Source: Anopheles merus
Taxonomy: Eukaryota > Arthropoda > Insecta > Diptera > Culicidae
Direction: 5' to 3'
NCBI RefSeq assembly: GCF_017562075.2
Contig: NC_054085.1
Location: forward strand, 30,423,656 to 30,487,655
DNA length: 64,000 bases
Below the pieces are notes generated by a model. That model was not told the origin of the DNA and did not search any database. It saw nothing but the letters and a program-made list of their open reading frames with translations. The translations under genes and the position numbers were made by a program. Positions within the stretch are counted from its first letter, which is position 1, and each line of letters begins with the position of its first letter. Positions 39,764-53,262 of this stretch are shown here, one piece after another.

Positions 39764-40319
39764 ATCACACGAATGAATGGCCTTTCTGATGTGTCAAGCA
39801 AGAAGTTGTATGAGGAGCTCGTCGTTCATCATTCTCCTCCTGAAACTCCTTGCTCGAACTCACCGCTACAGATACGCATTACCTTATCGAGTATTATTCT
39901 CTTCTCAACAAAATAATCACTGCACGAAAATTTGCTCGAATCAGCCAAAGCTAATTTTACTTCTGCGCCTATTTTATGAATGATTATTTAATGGTATAGA
40001 TATCTATTTTACAAACACTCTCCTCAAACAGAGGACTCCAATCTATGGTGCGCGAAGCACATATGGTTAGTGGTGTTAATGGTGTTAAATGGTGTAGATA
40101 TGGTCCGTGGTAGAATTAATTATGTAAAGCTAGCCTTATTACAGTACGTATTGTAAAATCAAGAATAAATATTCTACTGGCATGTCTAGAATAAGAATTA
40201 AACAAACCGTATTGCTTTGAATTATGGACACTTAAGTAATACATTTTCTTACTGACTCCAATTTAATCGGCCATAACTCATTATGACACAGTTTACTGAA
40301 ACCAACCTTTTAAATTTGA

Positions 40320-40483
40320 GAAAAAATAAATATTTCCAATATTTTTTTTCAAACATTTCAAAAACTCATAAAACTGTGACGAAATTTTGATTCATATTCC
40401 GTACAATTTCAACTTCATGTTTTATGTCTCGGACGTTTTGATTCAAGTTCCGGACAGCCTCAAAATTTCATCAATAATCTTCA

Positions 40484-40572
<89 letters not shown>

Positions 40573-40660
40573 TACGTATTTTAAAAACTTATTTTAAGGT
40601 TTGGTCTGATCAACTCTAAGCGTCAGACTCCTAACCGAACCGACAGGACGACGGTCTTAT
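40320..40660 (-). repeat. interspersed repeat family A, copy 2 (inverted), carrying a (CA)n expansion
   Basis: The reverse complement aligns with 23150-23460 on both sides of a (CA)n tract. One flank shares AAGATTATT-GATGAAATTTTGAGG-TGTCCGGAA, TTGAATCAAAAC and ATGAGTTTTTGAAATGTTT. The other flank shares the GACGGTCTTA region. The microsatellite sits where copy 1 has only a short CACACTTACACAATAC-type seed. No coding capacity. Confidence 0.7.
40488..40572. repeat. (CA)n microsatellite inside repeat copy 2
   Basis: About 85 bp of CA with one AAAC interruption near 40558. Confidence 0.95.
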
Positions 40661-43600
40661 TGACAACCATTGATCTTACCCGTAAGGACATTAAGGAGTT
40701 TGTCGCAACACATTTTTTATAGATTTTAGTACATGATGGCGAACATCCAAAAGTTTAAAACTAATAATGTAATTTGAATCATAACGTCATTAAATGTGGG
40801 CCGTGGAAAATACACACGCAAAGCTAGGTGGTCCGCGATCCTAAAAAAGTTACAGAGCACTGTCCTAAGGTATAGGATCTTGCTTTTCAAGCATGATGTG
40901 GATCTGATGTCCATCAGATTAGCATTTTTCTTAAAAATCATTTACTCTTTCATTTTTTTCTAATATCTAGCAAAAGTTTAGTGGAAGGATAAATATAGTT
41001 GATCTACTACAAGGAGCAAGTGACAATTTCATCCGCTAATTGTTGGGTACTAAACAATCTGTTACAGAGAACGGGCATGAACGAAGAAAATGGGAAAACA
41101 AGTTGAAGCTTTATAGTAGTTGGTTTTTGGGTTAACATTAATATTTCGAATATGAATTTCAAATAAGAAAACACATATGAATTAGAAGGATTAGTTCCAT
41201 AGAATATAGATAAAACTACTTGACTAATTTGGACTGCATGAAATGAACTGCTCGAACTACACGAATGAACGTTGTAATGAATTGTGTAATGAACTATGGG
41301 ACAAACGAATACACAGTTGCAAAAAGACCGGCGATTAAAGAGCACTCTTCTCATTCTCATCAAATTTATACTAAGCTAATGTCACAATCCAGCACTTTAG
41401 TGAATATATTTCACAATAGTTTAGTGCATTAATGTATGCAATTCTAGCATAGGTTTACCCATCAACAAGTCAATCTTTGTACGATTAAAACGTTTAAATA
41501 GGCACAACTAATTTTGCAATTCAAACTCAAATAAAAACCCATTAGTGTGTTAAACACTTCACACACTCTGAAGACGTGCTAAAATCATGCTTCGCTACCT
41601 TATGGTTTCACCTACAAAAGCGAAATAAAACGCAATCCATTTTAGATAAGAGCCTCACACAAAACCTTCAATTTCTCTAACTTTATGTTCCAAAAATCTC
41701 CTAAATCTCTTCCATTTCCTATCCAGCGCTACACGGTTGAGAAGATACCATCAGCACTTGAAAGCGATCGCTGCTGAGCGTTCGATCATTTGCTCCTCCT
41801 GCATCTGCATGCCGAAATGGAAAAAGTAACACATCCATAAAGATGTACCAGAAAAGATTAGCGCACACAGAAACGTATCCTATTACAGGTTTTTCTTTTC
41901 CACTCCGCATACCATCCATTGCTTTACATCATATCTTGGACAATCGGTTGACCGAAACACACACACGCACTCCGTCTAAACAGGAGTGGAGTGGAAAGAA
42001 ATAAGGCCAGCAAACAACAACAAAAAATCCATCCCTCACACGGTGTGTGAGTGGCGTCCCTTTTGTTCCCGCTTTACGCTTCGTCCGTTTTTGGCACGAA
42101 CGGACACTTGGCACCTTCTGCAAGCGCGCACTCACACACCATGTGCATTACGCGCGTAATCAAGCCTACGCGCAAGTACAGCGAACAAAACGAACGCAAA
42201 AGGATCGAGATCGGGATTAATCGTATCATTTCACAAAGGGCCGCGCAAAGAGGGTTTCCACCAACAGGGCACTGGCACGGTGCAGAGGGAAGGTGAGTGG
42301 CCAGTGGTGTTGGTAGGCTGTTTGCGTTCGAGTGGCCAGTTGCACCACTGGGCCCTCTCGGCTGCCAGGCTGCGCCGGCATAGTTCAATCGCCCGGTACC
42401 GGTACAATTGAATGTTCGACGATGGATTTTATGTTTTTGCCTTTGCCATGATACGCCCTTGCTGCTTTATTCCAGTGCCCTGGCGGGGCTCGTGTGTACC
42501 TTTCCGTAGCGCGTCCGGTCTGGCGGTTCGGGGCGCGAAAATATGAAATGCCCGAGCATAATGAAATGTATATTTCCTTCGTTCGGAGCACAAAAAAAAA
42601 AGCGGCAAGGGGAAGGCCGTACAGCGGGGCATTCATCTCGAATCACACGAGCTCTCGGTTAAACGGTGGCCGATGCTTGTTCAGCTGGTTTTTTTTTTTC
42701 TTATGAAAAATGAAATGTCGGCGTATGATTGACGTATCCTCAAGGCAAGTGATGGAGAACTACTTAATTATGTTATTAAAGCGATCGCTCCAGCACCGGC
42801 GACCGGAAGTGTACACACAAACACACACACACATAAAAAACCGTTCATTCGCTTGCGAGGGTTATGTGAACGTGTGTGTGTTTTTTTTGCTATTCTCTGA
42901 GTTTACCAAGTGTTTGGATGTATAAAATCGAACGCTGGCTATTAAGTTCGTTGTTGGTAGAACACGATGGAGAAGGCCAACGTTGCGTTGCGGCCAAATT
43001 TTTAATCCTGAAAAGAACAATAATAAGCCTTTTTTCTTAAGATTCAAAGAGAAAAATATCAAACTAATCGACATACTCATATTTAATCGATTGTTTCAAA
43101 TGTTGCTCTAAAAAATGACACGCATTTCAGAAAATTTGAATGCAGTTTTAATGCCGAAATGGAGAAAAATTTATCTTACGAATCCTTTAGTATGGGCCGT
43201 CCATGAATATTTTTTTTACATGAGGAGTTTACTAGCAAAAATTGAATATAAATGTCTAATTTTTGAAGCGAGAAAGCCCTAATGTTTAACGCATATTTGT
43301 GAAGGGACTAAAAGTCTCTTCAGATTACAATGTCATTCTATCCTTTTGATTCTAGGCTCATCTAGAGTCAACAATAGTAGTCGGCACATACAAAGCATGG
43401 GGAAACCAGTAGCCAGCAATCCTCGACGACGAAAGGTCCTAGCAAGCACGTACAGGTGAATCCACGAAAACAGCACAGGACAGTCGATACTTATGTTGTA
43501 AGGCTTGGTGCCAAATACCGAGTAGATGCAAGCCACCACGCAACGATCTAATGCGTGTACGCTGTATCGCTGTTGAGGCATCACGGAGAAGACGATTGCA

Positions 43601-43997
43601 TCTAGCCTCTAAACATTACGCTTGTCTCAGCCAACGAACTCAAACGCAGGAAATGACTTCAAACTTCAGTTCTCTAGATTTCAGGAGACAGAAGAACACT
43701 TAAAGCAGCTCCGAAAGAGGCCTTTGATTGTTGCCCTGACTAAAAAACCTATTTTAAAACGTGTCAAAGTTTAATAAAACAAAATAAGCTCATCTGGTTG
43801 CTGCTTATACTATTAAACTTATACTATTTGGAATCATTGAAAATATCAATAATTTAAGAAATAATCATCAGGAACGCCACGCAGCGTCCAGATTTCTTAC
43901 AAACATCTTAAAGTATAATACGATTGATTTTTGTAGCTTTGGATGACTTTTAAACATAATAATATACATAAAAACAAGGTTCTATTGTACTGTACTA
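40661..43997. other. intergenic, no gene seen
   Basis: There is no supported gene. 41.7-42.9 kb is GC-richer with a (CA)n-like patch near 42817-42833. A minus-strand stretch at 43333-43584 is open but matches nothing I recognise. Confidence 0.45.
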
Positions 43998-44426
43998 TTC
44001 TTCTTCTTATTCTTCTTCTTCGACACAAAAGAACCGCTGTCGGTCAAGGCCTGTCTGTACCACTTCTAGTGGGCTTGGCTTTCAGTGTTAGCTAAATATT
44101 TAGTTAATTTCTTGCTATTTCTTCACAGGGGCAACTTGTTTACTTACAAAAGGTACATTGGAGTAAAAATGTGTTTTAAAAGTACACTATCAATAATGGA
44201 TACCAAAGGAGGCAAAATCTTATTGGCGACATTTGTAAAGCTTTTTTACTTCTTTTATTTGCCGCAACGTCCTACACGGATATGCCCCGCCGGCCTCTAT
44301 AAAGGCTATCGAGACTTATTCTTCCATGGTCCTTACTGCGGGGGGAACAGTCCAGTCTAGGCTAGAACCTACGACGGGCATGTCGTTTAGTTGTGCAAGT
44401 TGACGACTGTACCACGGGGCCGCCCC
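43998..44426 (-). mobile_element. diverged, longer relative of the SINE at 29348
   Basis: It shares the tail end (a TTCTTCTTCTT run, then ACCGCTGTCGGTCAAGGCCT and GGGCTTGGCTTTCA). It also shares the head end (GACGGGCATGTCGTT, then AGTTGACGACTGTACCAC). About 220 extra bases lie in the middle, including TATGCCCCGCCGGCC-type sequence that the short copy lacks. The B-box region is degraded (GGCTAGAACC). I could not find a target duplication. It is either an older, longer subfamily or a copy with an insertion. The short open frame at 44085-44360 lies within it and is not a gene. Confidence 0.65.
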
Positions 44427-45431
44427 AAAAGCTCTGTTAGCAATAGTTGATTTCATGAACGGCACAATGTTCTGAAATATGAAGCATGTTTGAGGATTTT
44501 TTTTATTTGAGGAAAAACAAAACCAGAATTTTAGAACAAAACCAGAACATCAGATTTACATACAAATAATAAATAAATGAATGAGAATTATACCTACTCG
44601 CAATAACACTCTGTTAAATATTTTAACTCTCTCCTTGCCCTGTCAATGTGAGTGAATTTGAGAGACTTTCTCTCCATCAACAAGCCAATAAAGAGATGAA
44701 ATTATAAACACAACTTGAACGAACGCGAAACAGCTCTAAAAATGTGTAACTGCACCATCATGTAAATCGATTTTTCTCACCAACGATATTCACTTTCTCA
44801 CAGTTAATTAGCAGCATCAAAAATACAACACCGAAAAAGTTGCACAGTAGCTCAATGCTTTTCCATTTATTTGTCGCATATCACACAACTGCACATACCC
44901 AAAATTGCCTTCTGTTCAAAAAAGGAGAAAATAAAAAATAAAACAAAAAATTACACAGCACACGTACTGGTGGAGCCACAAACTGATTACTTAATTACAC
45001 TACCGCCACCCAACTCCCCAAACTTGCTTGCGAAAGGGGAGTGCATTAAGCCGGAAAGCTTGCCAACAAAAAAAACAAACAATGCCAATCGAGTAAAAGC
45101 AGTGGTGGAAAGGTACCGGGGGACGTGGGTTGATGCAATTAATGCATCCACACCACAATGCCTGCCGGCAAAGCGATCGGCACAGCTTCTGTTGCTGTGT
45201 GTGTGTGTGTGTGTGTGTCTCAAACGTTTGATGTCTCAACCCGAGCTGCACCCATGCACCATCGAACAATTACCAACCATCTGTAGTGTGCACTCTTGTG
45301 TGTGTGTGTGTGTGTATTAAAGAGAGAGTTGTAATAAAAAAAGCAAAAAAAACAGTTAAATCAACCCAGAAGGAGTGTACATGTGCGAGCACAACGGCAC
45401 AGCACAAAGTTGTTGTGGAACAAACATAACA

Positions 45432-45463
<32 letters not shown>

Positions 45464-46017
45464 AAAGGAAATACGCCAAAAAGCATGTAACTACGGCCAT
45501 GCAAGTAGGTTCAGGCACAAATGGCACAAAGTAAACAGAGTGAGTCTCGAACGTCGAGGATTATCGAGCAGCCGGAGCCGAAACCGCCGAAAGCGCCAGA
45601 AGCGATTACATTTGCCACTGACTGCACAGACACACACACACACGTACACTCATTAGCAGCGCCCAGATGGTCGGGATAGAAGGGGTGTGCGCCTTCAGCC
45701 CTTTGGAGTGCGAAGAAGAAGCGGTGGGACGCAGAAAATGCAACAAAAAAAAAACCCTCCTACCGAAACAAGAATTGACGCCCTCGAGACATATATTGAC
45801 GTACGTGTACGTGTTTCGTCTCTTTGCGTATCCTTTTTTTTCTGTTGTTTGTGAAAATTAAACCGATCGTTCATCCAAGCAAGTCTGCCTGCCTGTAAGC
45901 AATACCAGATTTTCGAGATGGAAAAAAGGGATGCCTTTTCAGGAGGAACCGGTGGAAGGAAAGGGCTCTTAATCCTACGGCTTTACAATTCTAGCTTGAG
46001 TTGTGTTGTTGTGCTTT

Positions 46018-46063
<46 letters not shown>

Positions 46064-49000
46064 TCTCTCTCTCTCACACACTCTCTCTTCTTTCCCGATC
46101 ACGCACACTGATCCTTCACGCATCCTCTCAACACTGGGTGCAACTCAATCGTCCTTAACCGGTTGGCTCCCGTGTCCTTTATGCTGCAAGTTTACTGTTT
46201 GCATTTGGAAACGATTTGTTCGGTGTGCGTTGATGTTCGCTTGTTTGTGCTTTGCATCCTTTTGCTGTTGTTTTGCTTGCTTTGCTTGCTTCAAGTGCCT
46301 TAAAGTGTATTTGTTTTTTTTTTCTTCTTCTTTACAACAATAAAATCTTTTGCAGAGAACAATACACTTTAAGTACTTCGAGTATCGACTTCTTAAGCTT
46401 TACTTTTCCTTTTTTTTCTGTTAAAGATCCCACTCGCACATGCACCCGAAGCAATCAAGGTGCTCATGCTCAATTGAACGGCCGATGACATTGCCGAATG
46501 TCATCCCATACCGGGAACGTTTTGTGCTCGTTGTCGTTTACGTTTAATCGATCTCTGTGTTTTTGTGTGCTGCTTTTGTTGCTTTCTTCTTCTGCAAGGT
46601 TTTGGGTGCCTGCGATTCTGCGACAGATAAGGTCACCTAAATCCCTTTTCTGTCGTCGGTTTAAGAAAACATGCTCAATTTGATCGGATCGGCCCGTACA
46701 TCGTTCGCAAGACACCGGGTTCAAAGGTAGCGCCGAGCGAGGGGTCCGTGCTCGGGCTCGAAATGGGATTACATTAGCCGGGAGCGGCTCATCGGGGAGG
46801 TCTCTTTAGCCTGCTGCTTATCCCGCGTGTGTTGGGTTTGTATCCTTTTGCGTGATGTACCCTTTTGGGTGTGTGTTTTATCATTGTCCTTGCTAATGCT
46901 GTTGCAAATGAGCGCAATGTTTGTTTGTTGTTTTGTTAAGAAATGAGGATTAAATTAGATGTATAGCATTTTAATAAATAAAATTATCAAATTGAAAAAT
47001 CCTGTATTAGAGATTTCTGAAGCATTTGTTCCTTTTTTTCTAAAAATATGCCACCGAATAGAATGGTGATAAAAATCCACAATTTTTTCGTTATGACGTG
47101 ATGTGCGTTTGACTTCGATTGCGAAGAGTATTGCGCATATGATTGCCGACGGCAATTTAATGCGCTCCATGAATGTGAAACAATCAATCAACACGTAATC
47201 TATAATATTTACATGTAACGTTTATGTTTAAAAAAAAATGGACAAATGTTGTTGATTTTTAATAGATTTATCTTTACCCGCACTAATGAAACGTTAATGG
47301 TATGAGTCAGCAGACAACATTTGACGCAACTTCGTTCAGGAGCGTGCGAGATCAATGAACGGCACCCTGTAGCATCTGAAAAGGGACTCTGTGTGGCAGT
47401 TTGTGGACGTCGTATAAGCCTGTTTCGACATCTACAACATATTTGTACTATTAGATAACAATCAGAGCATCGAAAGAAAGGCTGATACCGAATGGATGAC
47501 GACCCTGAGTGACTTAAGGTTCCAATGAAAGCTGAAAATGAAGATCGAGGAACCTGTGTGGCTTTATTGCTGCGTTAGCTTGGCCTTGGCAGGTCGATGC
47601 AACCGGTCAAACAGTAAAATAGTACCTGTGGAACATGAACACACATATCAAAAAGCAAAACTTCAAAGCGTCCACTGGCTTCGCAGCGGCAAGCAATGAC
47701 GTCAACACTCAATTCGATCATTTGAAGTATAAATTCGGCTGAATTTTGATATGACATCGTAGTATGCCAAACGGTTTAACATCCTCGAGCTGTGTCCCAT
47801 CGACCAACATGAGGCAAAAAAGCTCTGCTGCAACAATTTCGTCACGAAAACTGAGGAGAAATAGATAAATTGATTCGTCCGTCATGGCGAAAATTCCGGG
47901 TAACTTCCGACAGGAGCACCTGGCAAGGTCGTACAGTTATTTTTGCACGTAGACTTATATAGTTACATTTTAAAGGATGTTTATAAAAAGGAATTATCTG
48001 TGTTAGTGTTTGGTCTACAGACGTCTGACAAAATCCATCTTAGACACGGATTATGAGGATAAATTAAGGCACATACAAAATCACGAAAATGATCAATATT
48101 TTCAGTCATTGTTTTAAAATGTTTTACTGCTCCTGATTACCATTAAAACCATCGCATCGGTGAAATTCTGTTAAATAATCCTACAAGAAGATTTACCATT
48201 AAATAGAACATTATAATAAGCAGTTAACAATAATATACTTCATTAGAGCTACATTAATCAGTTACACCCGTTGACATTACATAGAGTTGAGTTTTAGTTG
48301 GGAACTTGGTCACATTTTTTTCTGTAAACGATTATTTCAACACCTAAAAAATTCAATTAAATCATCAATTATTTTAGGTCGTTGCTCTTCCACTCAATTT
48401 TTCATAATCATTAGCAAAAGTTTTTTTTTAAACTGGCAAAAATTGATAAGCTATTCACTTGAATGATTTTTTTTTATTCAGGAGTAACGGTCCAAAAAGC
48501 TCGTATTGCTAAATGATTATTTATTATGTCTGAATATATTATATATGTCTGATATATTAAGTATTATTTCGTAATTTCCTAACAGATAAGTTTTTTTTAA
48601 ACACAAACCTTCTCTTTAAACATTTATTCAAAATTTAGTTTATGTAATTTGCTCTAAAAATGATGGAACCTATAATTCAGCTCATTCAAAACAAGTGATT
48701 TAATCGTCTTGAAAGAATCAAATCCTTAAAAAAGTTCCAAGAAAAATTCCAAGAAGCAAATAAATACATTTTATCTTGCTTAAGTGTTTTACGAAATTTT
48801 GCCCTAATTTATTGTAAGAAAAAAAACATGTTAGAAGAAATAAATAATTACATACACACACATACACATCCCAAAACGCGAAAACACTCGCCCAAGTCCA
48901 AGTACTAATCGACCGTCCAAAGTACAGAGGGAGGAAAACTTTTCCACCCAATATCCCCCCCATCATAAACCCCATTTCGCCCCCGCCACGGGAAAAAAAA

Positions 49001-49591
49001 ACTCCAATCCTTCGCCGAACACTTTGCCAAGTGTAAATCCAACACCGTAAAGCACACCGTGCGGTTTGCCGTGACCAAACAGAGAGAGAGAGAGTGTTTG
49101 TCTCACCCCTTCTACCCGTACCCCTCAGTGGAGCAGGGCGAAGGACGCCTCAAACCCACCAAACGAACTTTCTCGTAATTATACACGATGTGTGTGTGTG
49201 TTTATGTGTGAAGGAAGCTTTTTTTTTGCTGCAAGGGTAAGCATAAAGGCTACCATGGCAACGAACGGCGAGATGATGCACGCTAACAGCATCATATTGT
49301 GTGTAATCAGCAAAGCATTAGCATATGTGAGAGTGACGGGTTTGTGGAGCAGCTTTTCGCAACTTTATCCGGTCTCACCAGTGTGCCCCTCCCCCCCCCC
49401 CCCCCCTGGCAAGGCGGTAAATTGAGAGAAGATCGGACGGGGCCCGATGTGGTGTGCGGAGTTAATCCTACTTTTATTACTTCCATCACCAGGCGCCTCC
49501 ATCAAATAGGTTTTCACCCCCCCTCGATGTGGGTCGTTGTGCACTGTCCCTACCCGTGTCTGCGCCCTCGCCCGTGTATGCCCCGAAATTA
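44427..49591. other. intergenic, no gene seen; short CA/CT tracts
   Basis: It contains (GT)n at 45197-45218 and 45298-45315, (CA)n at about 45433-45458, and (CT)n at 46020-46074. There is a C run at 49391-49406. 46.9-49.0 kb is AT-rich. A stretch at about 47300-47940 has decayed coding character (broken frames such as YAKRFNILELCPIDQHEAKK near 47763) but I cannot assign a family. No gene is supported. Confidence 0.4.
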
Positions 49592-49741
49592 CTAGCGATG
49601 CTTTCTCCCTTTCACACAGCAGAACATTAAGGAACGTTGGATGGAACAGAGCGACAGGTGCAGATGAAAGGAACCCGACACCGCTTTGAAGCATGCCGAG
49701 GGACACACCATCGGATTAATTGAACAAAATGGAAAGCTTTT

Positions 49742-49798
<57 letters not shown>

Positions 49799-51213
49799 CT
49801 CATGGGACCATAAAGTGTGTACGTGTGAGTAAAGTTGTGCTGCCGCCTCTTTTCTATGTGAATCGTGGAAAGCAACAAACTTTGTCGCCCCAAAAATTTG
49901 TTGTACCCAACCCCCTGAGGTCCGGGTGCTGTTGATAATGTGTGCCATTTTGTGTTTTTGAAGAGCGTTGTCCCTTGGGGTTGGAAATCTAATTTTCGGT
50001 TGCCAAAGTGTGTGTGTACGTTCACGTGTGTAAAAGCTAACGCCTCGTTTTGGAGTCGAAGGCCAGAGTTGAAAGAAGGAAAGACAGGGCGCTGTAACCT
50101 GGATGGATGGACACGTTGGAGCAAGAGTTGGAGCGCTCCACTCCTCCCCCTCCTCGTGTCTTTCGTACAAACAACTCGCCTGGCTTCTGTTGGCATAATA
50201 ACCGGATGCTCGAATGGCGAAAGGACAACTCCACATGTGTGCTTGTTTCCGCTTGGGCGACACATGGTACATAAGACACAAGACGAGGTAGTCGTGAGAT
50301 ACCAAGAGACAGGCTGACATTATACAACGTCGCACAACAGCAACAGCAACAACACGCACAAAGAAAACCCACAGCCAAAGGACAGCACACACACACACAC
50401 GCGCGCCATGGCGCTCCATGAAAGTGTCATTGATTTCAATTTCGATTCCAATCTCCAATCTCCAAGAAAGGTACCGAGCATGCCAGAAGCTGATGTGACA
50501 AATAAGCTGATGTGTCCCATCTCTCCTCCCTTCCCGCTGCCCGTGTCCCCAAGCGTTGTCACCATCCATCCATCCGCCTGCTCTTTGGTGAAGATGACGC
50601 AAATGTATTTGCCGACACGACATGTCCTTGCCGCTTCCACCCCACCCCCGGCTGGAACACGGTGTATGTGTGATAAAGATGTAAGTGTGCATCTGCTTGG
50701 TGTGCTTATATACCTTCACCTTGTTCTGTGGTGCCGTGTTTCGCTTCCATTACGGTTTTGCTGTTTTTTTGTGTGTTTGTGTATATATGGAACGCTTTAC
50801 CTTTAGGAACATTCAAACGAAAGGTTCTTCTGTTGTGCTGTGAGGGGGAAGCAATTCCCGTTAGAAAAGATAGAGCTTGTGCGAAAGAGATAGAAAGAGA
50901 GGGAGAGAGAGAGATCTGGAGAAGATGTGAGTGTGCTGTTGTGCAAGCAAAACGGGGAAAAGGAGCAATCATCATCAACTGCCACGAGAAGAAGGCCGGG
51001 AAAGCGCAGGTCAATCTCGAAACTCAATGGGGAGGGTAGGGCAGGGGCAAACGGGGAAGAGACGCGCGCGCGGAGGCAAACATAAACATAATGGCGTTGC
51101 CTTGAGGGTGACACAACGCCGCCACCCGTTGTACCGCCATACCCGCAAGCAGCGAACGAACGTGAAAAGAAGTGGAAGAAGAAGGAGAAGAACAGGAAGG
51201 GTGCGACTTCCCT

Positions 51214-51249
<36 letters not shown>

Positions 51250-51840
51250 CGACACCGGCCCAAGTCAAACAAACCGACCAACCAACGAGCGACAACGCTT
51301 CGCTTCCCACCCAATCTCCCTGTTTTGGCCGGAAGGACACCAAACTTTCTGCCTTCTCAACCGTGCTGCGTATCGCGCCTGCACAACACTGTCTCTCTCT
51401 CTATATGTGTGTGTGTGTGTGTTTCACCATTTCGACCCGTTCCTCCATTCTCTTCGGTCGGATTAGAGGCAGCTTCGCGTGCAGGGTGAAACCGGATACC
51501 GCGTGCGAGGGGTGCAAAATCGAAGCAACAAACGGAAGCAAAGCGCGTTACCGCCAAGAGAGAGAGAGAGAGAGAGAGGGAGCAAGAAAGAGAGAGCGAG
51601 CGAGAAGGCAAAAGAAGAAAAATGTGTGAGTGTGCACATCGAGCTAGAGCTGAGGAAAAGATGAAAAAAGGACATTCAGGGCTCGGCGCCCGTGCTGTGC
51701 CGTACGGTTCGGTTGGCAAGCACAAAGTACATCAAGCGGTATGCGGAATTGAACTGTTAGAGAGCACACACACACACACACACACACAAAAACGGAAAAA
51801 TGCCACTGCTAAAGAATAGAGAGCGTTAGTGGGTAGAATA
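49592..51840. other. stop-poor GC-rich region with CA/GA tracts, no gene called
   Basis: Microsatellites are (CA)n 49744-49795, (CA)n 50387-50400, (CA)n 51217-51243, (GT)n 51407-51422, (GA)n 51557-51577 and (CA)n 51767-51787. The longest frame of the window lies here on the minus strand (49592-50719, 375 codons), and long frames also run on the plus strand. The minus frame runs through the CA tract as Cys-Val repeats and shows no domain I know. I do not call it a gene, but its length is reported as a finding. Confidence 0.4.
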
Positions 51841-53247
51841 AGAGATGGACAGTAAAAAAAAAACAAAATAATGGTACTGTTGGTGTCATTTTTAGGGAAA
51901 AGAAACCTTTATAAAGCTAGCCAGCGTCGTGAAGGAAGCAGGAAAGTATAAAAGTTATTTTAAATTGAAGTGAAAACAACTAAAAATGCAAATATATTTT
52001 AAATTTTCGACTCAACTAACATGCACATAAATAATTGACAAATGATTATGTAGTAATGTGGTAAATGATAAAATAACATTGAAACAATAATTTAATCAAA
52101 TGCTATATTTTCAGTGTTTTATTAGCAAAAGAAATTCGACAGAAAAAGACTGGTAGCTATATCATTCATGGGAAATAATAAAAAAAATCGATAAAATTTC
52201 ATACAAAATGGCTAGAAAACAAGCTAACATGATATTAACAAGGTAATCAAATAATTAGTTAAGAAATGAATAAGTTGACAAATAAATAGTACAATCAAGC
52301 AGAAACAGAACGATAAATTCATACTAGACCTATTAAATTCTTATATGAAAGCTAATAAAAGGAATGAGAGTTATTATGAGCAGTCGAAAACTGGTAGTTA
52401 AAACTGCACTGAAATTATATATTATAAAGTAATACAATTACACATATATCTCACTTAAAGGCAAATTAACGTAATAAACTCAGAAATATACAAATAAAAT
52501 ACATATTTAATCAATTATCAATTCATCAATTATCAATTAATTAATGGTTAAATTGTTATTTAATAGTAAATAGTTATATATTGAAGAATAACTCTTTTCG
52601 TGAATATTTTATTTAAAAGAGAGACACAATAAACCAATATTTCTGCAATCCTAGAAAGGAGATTAAATAAACATTCATTATCAAGAATCAAAAAACAAAA
52701 CTGGACCCCAAAACCGAACCAAAAATTGACAAGAAACTTAAAATGAAGATTAATTAATTCTTTCTGATGTATTTTGTTATGAAGTGATCTAAGCAAAAAT
52801 CGTCAGAAATAGTATTTCACTTCTCATACAGAGATTACTTCCGTAGTATATTATGATAGGAATCTAATGGTTCAGTTATGTTCTGTTTAAATTGTTTCTA
52901 ATAATGTTTTATAGTAATTTTTGGCTATCAATAAATCTTAACCTTGGACTGTTACCACCAGCCAGCAAAAGCAACGCGCACACCTCCAATAACAGTTTTG
53001 TCAAACTTGCTCGAGACTCTGCTATTGCGTAACGTTTCCGCGCAACATTTACGCTGCTCTTTTTTGCGTCTTTTCGTCGCGCCCGCTTGACGGTTGACTG
53101 TGCTAAAATATTTACCAGATAAATAAATGCGACGCGGCGCCATCGCAGTCACCTTTGCCGCGAATAAGCCGAAAGTACACTTCCCTTTTTTTGCTGCTGC
53201 CACTGCTGCGTCGCTGTGTCGGTGTCGAGCCGGCCGCACCGCACCCA
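51841..53247. other. intergenic; AT-rich then CpG-rich
   Basis: 51.9-52.95 kb is very AT-rich and featureless. From 52.96 kb it becomes GC- and CpG-rich. A 193-codon minus-strand frame at 52952-53533, with a hydrophobic run in the middle, has no recognised homology. Confidence 0.4.
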
Positions 53248-53262
53248 CCGCTAGATGGCGCC
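53248..53262 (+). promoter_or_regulatory. CTCF-like binding site
   Basis: CCGCTAGATGGCGCC matches 14 of 15 positions of the CTCF core consensus CCASYAGRKGGCRSY; the single mismatch is G for A at position 3. It sits in CpG-rich DNA with TATATA directly after it. CTCF is an insulator and architecture protein present in mosquitoes. Occupancy is unknown. Confidence 0.45.

Noticed and set aside
44085..44360. 91-codon plus-strand ORF
   Set aside because: It lies inside the diverged SINE and has no coding character.
46470..46724. 84-codon minus-strand ORF with a CERC motif
   Set aside because: It is too short, has no recognisable domain and no splice context, and only two cysteines.
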